Positions 44,705-56,814 of a stretch of DNA of 64,000 bases are shown piece by piece; positions within the stretch are counted from its first letter, which is position 1, and each line of letters starts with the position of its first letter. Source of the stretch: Xestospongia muta (lineage: Eukaryota; Porifera; Demospongiae; Haplosclerida; Petrosiidae); contig OY848917.1 in assembly GCA_963693285.1 (NCBI GenBank), forward strand, positions 27,033,745-27,097,744, read 5' to 3'. A model generated the notes under the pieces. It had not been told where the DNA came from. It saw only the letters and a program-made list of their open reading frames with translations, and did not search any database. A program made the translations under genes and the position numbers.

Positions 44705-47700
44705 CTATAATCAAAATATTAAGAAGATGGTATAACACTGTATATACAGGTATGTAGGGATGGCACAACATGTATGTTGTGGAAAACATGTAATATTTTG
44801 CCAAATACTATAACATCATCCATGCAGGGTACAAAGGGGGTTAATGATACATAGACATAAGACATACAAGTATACCAAATTATAATACATAATTTCTAGG
44901 TATTCTAAAATGATTTTTTGATAATAGTAAACAATATTAAACCAACTAGTATATCTAAGTAAACAAAATGAAAAACAAACATTATAAAACATTATAATGA
45001 CAATGAATGATGATTGACTCCACATTGTGTACAATTCATAGAAAGTCTTTAAAACATTACATAGATAATAACATTATCTCCCAAATTACTTCTTTACAAG
45101 ATAACTAACAAAAATAATAATAATGTTGTTATAATAAAGTTTGTATACCAGTATTGGTCAGTAGTACTTGGTCATGAACTTCAAGATCATCATTTCTAAC
45201 ATATTGAAATGTCAATGTGGTAAAGTTAGCTTGAATTCTGGTATATCCATAATGCTAAATAGTGAAATAAACACGAATATGAGATTAAAATTGCAAAAAG
45301 AGATTATATTTGTCAAAATTGTCCTATAATAGTTTTGGTATCAGATCAAATGTTCTGGTCAATGCTTCATAGTCATGAATTTCAAAGTCAAAACATGATA
45401 ACATTAGGTCTGACTGACCACTGACAAGTAGGCTGTGTTTTATATAATACCTTTATATACAATAACTTACTGGGTTATTAAATAACTAACTAACTTAATT
45501 CTTAATTACAAATTACTTATCTCTAACATACTATAGTGGTTTGTAATCATAAAGAGCATTGAAAATTATGTACTAATACTAATCTAATTACCTTGTCATC
45601 AAGATATACAAAATAACTGGGAGGATTTGATCTATGAAAATAAAATAGTAGGTCATGCAAGAAATGATAGTACTTACTCAAAGTCTTGTAAAAGTGGTCT
45701 TCCAGCCATTCCAATAATGATATGTATTATTCCATCATTAGTACACTGTCCTTGATACATTTTACAGGTTCTCTGGTAAGTATGGTGATGTCCCCAAAAT
45801 GCAATGTCAACTTTGTATTTCTTGTATAGACAAGATGTAAAAGGTAGTCAGTAAGTGATTACTAACTTACTTTAAGTATATTCTCTAAAGAGTCTCTTAA
45901 CAGTCGAGCGATAGGCTGCATTCCATATGGCTCTTTAGTATCATTACTGTTGACATACATTGGTCTAAAAGAAAAGAAACAATAAGTACACTGATCATTA
46001 AATGTATACTGTATATCAATTTTGAATGGACATTAGATTGCACACATATCAAAATGTTGCATCATGTGTTAATTTATGAATAATCTAATTACAATTATAA
46101 TTATTATAATTGTTATAATTAATCACTTTCGTAGTTAATGAATCAACACTTGTTTTCACCACTAAACATTTTTCATTGTATGGTCATATCATTGTATAAA
46201 ATATCAGTATTATTATTATTACCTGTGTCCTGTAAATATAAGCCATGGAGTTTTAGTACGATTAACACTCTCCAAATGACGAATTAAGAAGTAATATTGT
46301 GGAGAACCAACTGTGAAGTTATTTTCAGTACTCATCACAACAAAATGAATACAACCAAAATCAAAACCATACCTAGTAAAAGAAACATAAAGCAGACAAT
46401 AACATTCATATGAAGAGTGTGTTATGATAGCTCATTTCTGAGGAGTATCATTAGTTTTAATGACACAAATGGAACCAAGATCTGAATCCAGTCTTAGCAT
46501 GAGAAATGGATTATTGTTTAGGGTTTAAAAAGTAAATATAGGTTCACAAAATAGTTCTATCCATCCAGTAATGTCTACAAAATAGTCTGTTTTCTGATTA
46601 TGTGAAGCTGAAACTAATAACATATCATATATATGTAATGGCATTCCCCATTACTCAAGATTATTATCTAATCAGACATTACACTATAGGTAATGACAGA
46701 TATTCTAAATATAGTAATGAACTAACATGTGTTACTATATTTAGGACTTAGACAGTTATTAGGTATATAAGTTCAATAATGATGTAATCCTGTGAGTGGC
46801 TACATACAACAACAGCCAACTACAAAACTACTACAGGTCAACAAGTTATCATAAAGAGAATAGACAATTTTTATAACCTTGTAGTGAATTTATGGATTAT
46901 AACTCAGTACAACAGTTAGCAAAGATTATTATGTGAACACTTATACAGTGGTCTTTAAACATTATTCAATATCTTACCAGGGTGAATCAGGAGCTTCTCG
47001 AGGCATTGGGTTCCTATAAATATATGGAATATTACATTCTCCACCAGAGTCTTTACTAGTAAAATATGACCTAGATAAAAAAGACACAGATATTGTATAC
47101 ATGTAGTTAATGATGTAAATATTGCTTCTTAAACTCAGAAATAGTCAGGAATCTTTAAGTTAACTATGCCAATAACAGAGAAACATTACAGTTGTGTGCA
47201 TAATCCATACCAAAGATTAATCATGTGGATAACTCACGTAGTATTGGGCCAATCTGTTTCATGATTACCAGGACATACCATATAAGGTGAATTAGCTGCT
47301 ATTGGTTCAATCTCATTATAGTATTCATCCCACTATATGGAAGACAAATGAATATAAATGACATATAATATGTGACATCAGTAACTACAATAACCATTGT
47401 TGTTATGTGTGTACTGAAATCATGTAATGCACTTGATTGCTACAGTAGCTTGCCAAGTTCCCACACTCAGTGAATACAGTAGTTTATAATACATATGTTA
47501 TATGTAAACAATATCATAGACTAACTTCAGCATTAAATCCCACAGCATAGGGTAGTTTATTATACATATGTTATATGTAAACAATATCATAGACTAACTT
47601 CAGCACTAAATCCCACAGCATAGGGTAGTTTATTATACATATGTTATATGTGAACTATATCATAGACTAACTTCAGCACTAAATCCCACAGCATAACTTA

Positions 47701-50496
47701 GATCACCAATATGAATAACCAAATCAGTCTTGTTGATTTCATTTGATACATGTTTTGTTGTGTTCAATGATGCTTGTTCTAATTTTTCTATTTGTATAGT
47801 CCCATCACGTTCACCATGTCCAAGATCTAAATGGACATTTGAAAAGAAAAATAAAGTAGTAACTAAAAAAATAAAGCAGTAACAATCAACAAGTAATTAA
47901 AACTAAGTTAATAATAAGTAATAATAAAAATTAGAGAAAGAAATTCTAATATAACAAAAATATGGACACAAATAAACAAATCAAAATAAAACAAAGTTCT
48001 ATTAAAAACTGAGAACAGATTTTCATATTTATTATTTATTGGGTGCTATAGGATGAATATAACAAACAGAATATATTGTGTACAGTACCTCCATAGGCAA
48101 TAATTCTCACAGCAGACTTGGGGTCAGTTATAGGTGGAGATATAAAGCTAAACTCTTTACTCCAACCATATGTATCAGATCCAAAGATATAATAGTATCT
48201 AGTGGAGGGTTTTAAACTATAGAAAGAGATGTAGCATCATATACAATAATCACTTTATTCTTATCTTTACTAGTCTAGTAAGTGGCACTATTTAACAATT
48301 ACTACAAATTGTTATTTAACTAAACTTACTTGTCCATTGTGACAGTATGGATTGTTCCAGGATCCATCCATCCATAATCAGTAGCAGGAGAACCACACAA
48401 GTCATTTACTGTATACCTAGAGTTATTAGCCTAAAAAAGTGAATAAAACAAAAATAACAATTAACGATCTTGTACAATTATATATATAGATAAATATATT
48501 AACACACACTCTCATTGTCCTCCAACATGAACTCTACACAATAAACTCCTTCAATGCTTTAATATCAAAAGTTTATATGTTTAGTTCAGGTTTATAAAAA
48601 GAAACCACTCTAATGTACTCTTTTCCTAATTGTTGTCATAACTACCTGTTTTGTGTTAACATACTGTCCACTTTGTGTACCCCAATGCACTTGAGGGTCT
48701 GTAGTATTCTTTGTAACCCACTGCAATCTAAACAATAACCATTTGTAAGTTCAAAATTGAATATCTATTACTACTACTACTACTACAGTACAGAGTTTAT
48801 CTACACAGTTTATCTATACAGTGTTTAACTTGTAATATCTAATTAGTATAGCGTTTTATGCAATATATATAATTTATGATTAAATATACACTATGAATAT
48901 CAGTCTAAACCAAATTTTATATAGATCAATAATGATGTCATTTAGACCATATCTAATGTAAATGTGGCAATCTGATTGGTCAGTTTCAATAATAATACCA
49001 TGTATTTAAAAAATATAATATTTCCTTAAATAAAAGCTGTGGTCAAAATATTGATTCTTGAGAGGGGAGGCTACTATTCAAGGCCAGCTATTACTTGAGG
49101 GCAGTGTTTAGTCAAGACAATATGGTAACAGGAGTGTCCAGATTACTATAACTCACATTATCTTATCTGGATCATGAGTTAGAGACAAGTGTCCCTGGAG
49201 AGGTAGATTAGGATTAACATTCTTAACACGATTGGATGTTGATACTAGTATAGGATTATCTATACCTATAAACACAATGATAGTAATAAAATGGGCATTG
49301 TAATAATATTACAATATATTACAATATAATATTAATATTAATATAATATTAATATAATATTATAGGGACTTTGGAATCGTGTCCCCAACATATTAACTGG
49401 ACTGGATAGTAGACATTATTTGAACTATTGTGTGACTAAAAATACAGAGTGTTAGACACTGTACATTAAATGATTCTTTCTCCAAGATGCCATTAAATGT
49501 ACTAAAGTGTTAGCAGAAGCTATGTTGCTGTTACCTCATATTGATTAGATGTACGTTCCATGGTATCTATTATCTAGATGTTAGCAATATTAAGTTAATA
49601 GAGGTACTACAACATTTTGCTTGCCTCAGAGTTACAAATATTACATCTCTCTCCACTATATCTCACTAATGTAGTATATACATATATAAAAAGTATAATC
49701 ACTGACCTCCTTTGAAGAATCCAAATACATAATCATGTCTCATGTTGATAAGATAGAAACGAAACTGACAAATACCATTACTCAAGTAATTACTGGACTC
49801 TCTGCAATACTGCATGTAGAAAATATCAGTATAATGAACGACGAAAGGAAATGTGTTCGTAATTTAAATTAATTTCATGAGGGTTATATTATTAAGATGT
49901 CTAAAAAACTCATTTTTAAAGCACAACTTAGTTAATTATTTTGCTAATAAGATTCTGAATGTTATCATAATAAGGGGTAGTATTCTTTAATTGACAGTTT
50001 CCTGAACACACTACACTGCAATTTTAAAGGTTTTTATACAAAACATATACATATATTAATGTATAGTAAAAATGGCATACCTGGAACTTGACTGGAGCAC
50101 GATTTGTTACATCGATAGTTGTTTCATCGTCATTCAGTGCATACAAACCTAACCAGTCATCATTACGTGGGTCAGCTACACCAGTGACAGAAATTAAGGC
50201 CCACACAAATGAACTATTAAGTACTTCGGGTCTAACAACATTTGTAACAGACAAATCTAAGAACAATATGTATTAATAAAACAATAATTATGAACACTTT
50301 AATCGTATACAATAACAAGCTATCTGAAGGTGTGGCTCCTAAAGATGCAGTCTACATTTAATAATAATTATAAAACAATCATGACTCTACCTTTCTTTAC
50401 AATAATGTTCTTGTATTTAATCAACGAGAGAGGGCTTATGAAGACGTGAGCACTGGACAGACTAAAAAGACTAATAAGCAGAATTACTAACGCCAT
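44306..50496 (-). CDS. Membrane-anchored purple acid phosphatase (intact copy)
   Basis: Eighteen exons join in phase to 1971 nt (656 residues): 50496-50391, 50256-50081, 49809-49707, 49265-49157, 48727-48646, 48430-48330, 48216-48089, 47826-47672, 47332-47238, 47070-46978, 46372-46223, 45964-45871, 45820-45678, 45631-45592, 45254-45149, 44704-44666, 44613-44512, 44454-44306. Signal peptide MALVILLISLFSLSSA; N-terminal beta domains (DDWLGLYAL, APVKFQ, QGHLSLTHDP, LQWVTKN). All five metallophosphatase motifs of PAPs are present: GDLG (about 268-271), GDLSYA (309-314), GNHE (342-345), GHRP (431-434), GHHH (474-477). After a Ser/Thr linker comes one membrane helix (about 577-605) and a basic cytoplasmic tail with YDVL and YKRV. 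Expected to hydrolyse phosphate esters outside the cell or in a vesicle lumen. Membrane anchoring and a signalling tail are unusual for PAPs. Confidence 0.9.
47470..47700. repeat. Tandem repeat duplicating the splice donor of PAP exon 8 (intact gene)
   Basis: Three units of about 75 bp; each contains the complement of AVGFSAE plus gttagt donor. Only the first (47672) is required for the frame used above; the others are cryptic donors in the intron. Confidence 0.85.
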
Positions 50497-50620
50497 TGTT
50501 GCACCAAGAAGGTGAATGGGAAGGGAATTCCCAGGGAATTCACCTGGTGAAAAGGGAAATTCTTTATTGCGTAAGACCTACAAACTGGCTTGTTATTTTT
50601 GGATCGTTAATAACAAAGTA
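50497..50620. promoter_or_regulatory. Bidirectional promoter interval, PAP (-) / DED gene 2 (+)
   Basis: 124 bp between opposed start codons. Holds a perfect kappaB palindrome (50523-50532) plus two imperfect half-palindromes (gggaattcac at 50534, gggaaattct at 50554). No TATA box in the usual position. Regulation of both genes from here is inferred. Confidence 0.6.
50523..50532. promoter_or_regulatory. NF-kappaB consensus site (GGGAATTCCC)
   Basis: Exact match to the GGGRNWYYCC consensus, fully palindromic, 88 bp upstream of the DED gene 2 ATG and 26 bp upstream of the PAP ATG on the other strand. Confidence 0.6.
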
Positions 50621-53600
50621 ATGGCGAGTTCAGAGGCATACAAAGTACTGAACACAGTGTGTAAAAAACTCTCCAAGGAACAATTTAATGGCGTCGTTTA
50701 TACAGCATCACCATTGGTCTCAAACGATAAGGTTCAGACGTTGGTTGACCTATGTAAAGAGCTAATGGACTGTTGCGACGACAGTTGTGACAACCCTGTA
50801 CTCCTTATTTCTATCGTATTGGAGTTAACAGGAGAGCGAAAGTACGCTGAGACATTGAAACAAAGTGTTACTGGACCAGTACGATCTTTTAAACTAGAAG
50901 AATTTAAATATATTGATGAAGATGCCGTCCAGAAGGTGAAATTAAGGGGATTAATAGTTCGAATGTGTCGTAAACTAGGTCAAACTGGACTTGTGAAGTT
51001 CGCTAGTAACGTTTGTCTTCAATTATCTATTCGTTATGACAATTATCCCGGTTTCGAGTTATTTAAGTACCTCGAAAATGCTGGACATGTCAGAGCTGAC
51101 TCTCCTGATGGTTTGAGTGTCATCATGAGTGTACTTGACTCTGATTCAGAATTTAAAGCTGTGGGTGATTTTATTAAAAAAGGTGATAATTTATTTTTAT
51201 TTGACTGTTCCTTTAAACCAGATAGGAAGTCAAAAAGACAACAGTTTCAGTAGGTTATCATGATAAGTTGTGAATGTGTGAACTAAGGCCAATAAAGTAT
51301 GACAAACTTGTAGTGGTATAGTGGGTGCCTGCCTGCTTGGGTGGTGCTATGTTTGATGTATGTACAAACGATATAGCTAGTTTTTGTCCCCAGTTGGTAG
51401 TAATGTTAGCTATAGGTTCACAGGCAAAGACCATCTGGTATTTAGAGTTGGTTTTCTTGGAAGCTAAGCAGAAGGAATGCTGGATCACCAATCAGACTTG
51501 TTCTAGGCTATGACTTATTATACAGCTCATGAAAAATTATTACAAAATGGCTGCCACGAAATAAGTAAATTAGGTTATAGCTATATATACTCTTAAATTG
51601 TTATTTTTGTCAAATAAGATGTAAACATCAGGTCTTTGTTAAAACAAATTGCTTAGCCTGTTTTCATATGCCTACTGCACAAATGGCTGCATGATGTCTC
51701 TCAGTTAGTTCTTTTTACAGGAAGAATCACAGGAAATCAGGAGCTTTTGAATGTTTTCTGTGAAAATAAGCAGACTAATTAGAAGGCATCAACTATTATC
51801 CAAATGTTTTCACTATAATAAAAATTTATAGTGTATTGTCTGTTATTAAATATAGCTTGCATTATAATCTAGTAGATATATCACTGTAAAAAAACTGATT
51901 TAGCCAATCTGTGGTTTACAGGTTGAATACAGCAAAATTATTTGATACAAACTGAAAGTAAACATACTAATGCCATATGGAATTGAATGTTTATCAAATG
52001 TTTGAATTTATTTCTATTCTTAAGACAAATGAAGATACTATGAACTGTTCCATAGCATATTAATAATCAAAAGATTTTTGTTTACTTTCAATTTCACCTT
52101 GCAACCTGTATAACAATATATTGGTTAAATTAACCAATCAGAGCACAGCCAGATGTTCATGAAAACTAATGAATAGCTGAATTTTCATATTTTAGCCTGT
52201 TAATTTGCTAGTAACAATTAGCAATAATCATGATTCATCATTTCCTATCACATGACAATCACAACTTCCTCTGGCAAGAAAATCTAAATGCCAGGTGTGT
52301 TATTCACCTATAGAGCATGGCTTTGCCAATAACAAGACTGTGGGATGGTGCATACCCTGTAGCTACCAAAAGTGACCCCATTTTAGAGCAAACGATTTAT
52401 TATTCAATACCATTTTCCTTAATATGTTTTAATGTGATGTTAATCAATTTATATATTGCAATTTTGTGTGTTTACTATTAGTAGTAGTACAAGTCTATTT
52501 ACACAACTCCATTCATAGCTAAGACATGTTTCATATTTACTTTTTATACAGAATGGCATAAACTAAATCCAACAGAAAGTAGTGCTGATAGCAACATACA
52601 AGGTATAGAGGACAAAGGTATTTTTGTACAAATGGATAGACTTATAATGTTCGTACATGTATTTGAAATGTCTAGGATAATGTAGTCAAATCAAAACAAC
52701 AGCTGTAAAAATATGTAGAGGGTAGTGTTATGTTTGATGTATGGACTTGTGATGTTGCACACCTTGTAACTACTAAAATTGACAGTAGGCAATATTATCT
52801 TGATATCTACTTAGTTCATTTTGTGCTGTTATAATTGTTGGAGATAGTATAATTGTTTACTTACACATATTTCATTCACAGCTAATGCATTTTCGTTTTG
52901 TTTCTTTTTATATAGTACTACATGAACAAAAACAGACTGAAAGTAGTCTTGTTGACAGAGAACAAGGCAAAGAGGACAAAGGTATATGTTTATACATAGG
53001 AGATAGCCTAAAACGTTATGTTGTGTTCAATGTATATATGACAAATGTTAGTATCATGTATTCAAATGGTATTATAACAATAAAACTATACTTTTAAGTG
53101 ATGCGCTTGATGTAATTGATGTTGATGTCACTGGGTTTTTCAAGCTGTTCTTTTTGGTTAAGACTACTTCTAAATTTGTTCTTAAAAGTTGAATTTTATT
53201 TATGTATGTTAGTAACAGAACCTAACTCATCTCCATGGCAACAGCCTCTTAATGTACAACAACATTCTGGCACACACCCTCATAACTTTAGTGCTAGTCA
53301 TTATAATCCTGTTTGTCCTTGATCACTAGATCAATCTTCCCTTCCTGCTTTTCAACTGCAACAGTCAGTTCATACTTCTTCTCAGCCATCAGTTCATTTT
53401 CCTAATGTACATGTAGCAGCTTCATCTCCTGCTTTTCAAATTGATCATCTAAGACACACACAAGCTATGTACAATCAACCTTTTCATGCCAATTCTGGTT
53501 TAGATAATCCTCTTCTTTCTTCATCACCTGGTTTGTATAACATGTATGATCCAAGATCTTGCATACTTCCTCATACGCAATACCCATCTCAATTCTATGG

Positions 53601-56259
53601 AGCCAGTTATACACCCTATTCACCAGGATCAGTGATGCGTCATCCACAGCCTGCTAGATTTTTATCTAATCAACCTACTTTTACTCACTCACATTCACCT
53701 TCTCTGCTATCAATGCCCTATCAAGTAAACTCTGCTCAAGAAAGAGGAAGTAGGTAACTTCTTCGCTATCCTTTCACGTTAAAAGTTCATGTAGGTATTG
53801 CGGGTACCCCTTGTGTTACTGGTGATGTTAGGTTCCTTCAACCACCAATATCAATTGAAGGTATTGTATGTGCTTTTTCTTAAAGCTACTGACGTTTGTT
53901 TATTTATAGACAAAGGACCTAATATGTCAGGATTAAAGATGGTTGTTAAAAATCAAGATTTCTCTTATGATCGATTTCCTAATGATCAGAGATAAACAAT
54001 TTTACTGTTTACATTTAGTTTGGAATACTAATTATATGTAAATTTAGCAAAAAAGATTTTACTAATGGCAGTTACTTTACTGCAGTAACATTGTCTCTTG
54101 TTTGCTTCCATAGCAATTGTAGTTGTTGTTATATCAAAACTAAACGATGTTGTTAAAGCTATCCTTTGTTAAAATGTAATTTTCATTCTTGGGAAATTAA
54201 TTAAACGTTGGCTTCTTTTTGGGACATGGCACCTACTACTGGTATGTAATGGAAATCTCTCAAACTGATCTTGTTATCAGCAAAACAATAAATGGCTTAT
54301 TTTATTTATACAAAAAAATTGATGAAAAACATTCAGTAGATGAACCTTTGCTGTGTTTGCTGTCTGAAAAGTAAATTATCAGACAGAATGTTTAATAGCA
54401 ATCATATTAAAGTTGATATGGCATGACAAATTAGGTAAAACTCCACTCAAGAGTATATTCAGTTCAACACAAGAAGATAGTAATGTTATAGGTTGTTTAT
54501 ATCAAGTAGACACTGGCTGTGGAACAGATGATGAGTTTGGACAGGCACTTTCTTGTTTACCAGAGGTGGATATATTATTATGAAATTACTTCAAGAATTA
54601 TCAATTATTCATTATTCACTGACATTCTGTATAGGATTGGTTGATAAGTTCATTGAAGAAAATGTTAATAGTTTTCTCTCTGTGTGTACATGAGATCAGA
54701 TTTGTTTAGTGGCAAAACCAAGTAGACATATACCAAGGTGGTAAATTGAGGATATTATGAAAGTACAGTGTGCGTGTACTGGTATAGGATTTTATAAATG
54801 CTCGTGGATCTGGAGATGTACTGATATGTGAACATTGAAACTGCCACAAAATTTTAGAGTCTATTTTTACAAAGCAGCTGTTTCAGACCACTGGTAGATT
54901 CATTCCCCTTTCTATGGAATGTGACAATGCTAGTACTAGGTACTTGATTGTCTCAGCATTATATTAAAGAACATCTAATTGTACATAGCTTTAAGCAATA
55001 ATGTGTTACATGATTGTATTGTAATAAGAAATGAGATATTAATATTTAATTTTATTTTTATTTCTACAGGGTGGCCTATAAGTCAATCTCACTCATCATC
55101 TAGTAACAACGACCTGACTAGTGGTAAGTAAGTATCGTCTCAAAATGATTTGTTAGGATCAACTAAGAACATTACATCACTTATTTTATTAGGTCCATCT
55201 ACTTATAATCCGCCAGTGTTGCATCGTGATCACAAATACCAGCAGCAACAATCATATCCACCTGACATTAGTCCTCACCAACCACCTTTAGTTGATCGAC
55301 ATTATTCATCACCTGCTTCTTGTAGTGAACCCATTCAACAAACTCAATATCAGCAAGAACACCAATATCCAACTAAGGCCTTTTCTGGTACTAATCAATT
55401 GTCATCTGACACACACAGCATACAACAACATGGTGAAGCTACTGAACAAACTTCCAATCAATATATTCCTGTAGATCACTTATTGTATCCTAACTCTTAT
55501 ATTCAATCATCCCCTTTGTCTACTGGACATAACTATGTTCAATTGACAGACACTCCACATAATCAATTATACAGTAGAGAAGCATCACATTCTAATGTTT
55601 TGTCACCACAGTCACATCAACATTCACCAATGAAGTATCCTAGTCATCTAGACTGCCAATCTAAATTGTCGCAATCACAATTACATCTAGTGGAGTATGG
55701 CATCGGTCCTACTAATCAATGTGCTAGCTCAGGTACACATATGTTATCATCGTCATCACCACCAGCATTTACTGTAGCACAATCTATAGGGAGAAATAGC
55801 CAATCCTCTGTCAAGCACGAGTTGTTAGTAGTAACGCCACGATATCCAATTAACATAGTGTCTGCCCAATCTCAGCCTTCTACACCTCAGTCAAGAAGAC
55901 AACAATACTCTACCACTGGTCATAGTAGTTCGTTTCCTCCTCATATTCCTAAATTATCTTATCCTAACACAACACAGCAATCCTCATCTAGAGTTTTGCC
56001 ACAACACAATCTGATGTCACCATCTCAAGTTCCTGATTTACAATCCCCTCTCCAAGCTGAACAACTACCCAAGTTTGGTGATTCAAAAGCACATGGTGAA
56101 CTTATCCAATCATCAAGACTTAATCCCCCAGTTCACTTATCAGACCACTCCTCTCATTCACCTGAACACATGTCAACATATTCAGACAATCCAACAATAC
56201 CATATGATACAAATCCAGTCATGCAAGGAAATGATGGGAATACACATACATATAGATAG
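50621..56259 (+). CDS. DED gene 2: tandem death-effector-like domains with Pro/Gln-rich tail
   Basis: Exon 1 (50621-51182) encodes two DED-like bundles close to gene 1 (CKKLSKEQFNGVVYTASP; FELFKYLENAGHVRADSP). The ATG at 50621 (MASSEAY) aligns with the paralogues; an in-frame ATG at 50516 would start inside the shared promoter and over the kappaB site, so it is less likely. Exons 52552-52617, 52916-52981, 55070-55123 and 55193-56259 join in phase 1 to give 604 residues (560 if the two 66-nt exons are skipped). The last exon begins STYNPPVLHRDHKYQQQQ and is Gln/Ser/Pro-rich. The alternative tail exon 53219-53749 has a single in-frame TGA at 53320-53322 but is otherwise open, so that isoform ends early. 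Confidence 0.78.
53219..53995 (+). pseudogene. DED gene 2 tail A exons with a nonsense codon
   Basis: Exon 53219-53749 matches gene 1 exon 4; the codon pair CCT-CAA has become CCT-TGA. After it the frame stays open for 142 codons, followed by the conserved 45-bp intron, exon 53795-53860, a 49-bp intron and exon 53910-53995. Either a young null isoform, a short tail (ending NPVCP) or a sequencing difference. Confidence 0.65.
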
Positions 56260-56762
56260 CAGTATATTTTTAGATTTAATTAGTGCTTTCAATGTTTGGC
56301 AATTTCTCTAAATGTGTTATTTTAACATTTTTTATATCAATATAAATTATATTTATTAATGTGCCCCAATGAATAAATTATTTAGTACACATATTTTTAT
56401 ATTTATAATTCAAGAAATAATTATGTATACAATTATTCTTAAATGGAAGGTAGTATTTCATACAACAGCTTGAGTAATATAATATGGTATGGAATTTATG
56501 GATGATGAAGTACAATCATGATGAACTGGAGGAGTAATGTAACAATGCTAGTGTGTGAGTAGTGCTGTTAATTAGTATTGACTAAGGCTACATAAATGAG
56601 TGTAATTAGAGAATTTATGAATTGTTGTTAATAAGAGTATTAGAGTATAGACTATTTGATATGTTTGAAGCAGCAGGATATAAATATACTAAGACTAAAT
56701 TATTTGGATTTAAAGCCAATTGACTTTATTTCCAGTTTGTAATATGTACATACTGCATTTTT

Positions 56763-56784
56763 GGGGCTTCCCGGGGGAATTCCC
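56763..56784. promoter_or_regulatory. Two adjacent NF-kappaB consensus sites upstream of DED gene 3
   Basis: GGGGCTTCCC (56763-56772) and GGGAATTCCC (56775-56784) both fit GGGRNWYYCC exactly and are 2 bp apart, 30-52 bp before the ATG. Chance occurrence of two perfect sites in AT-rich DNA here is low. Confidence 0.65.
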
Positions 56785-56814
56785 ACTTGAAAAAGCGAAC
56801 AACAAACCAACAAG

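Noticed and set aside
50516..50620. Upstream in-frame ATG extending DED gene 2 by 35 codons
   Set aside because: Not conserved in the paralogues and lies over kappaB motifs in the shared promoter; the ATG at 50621 matches the family start.
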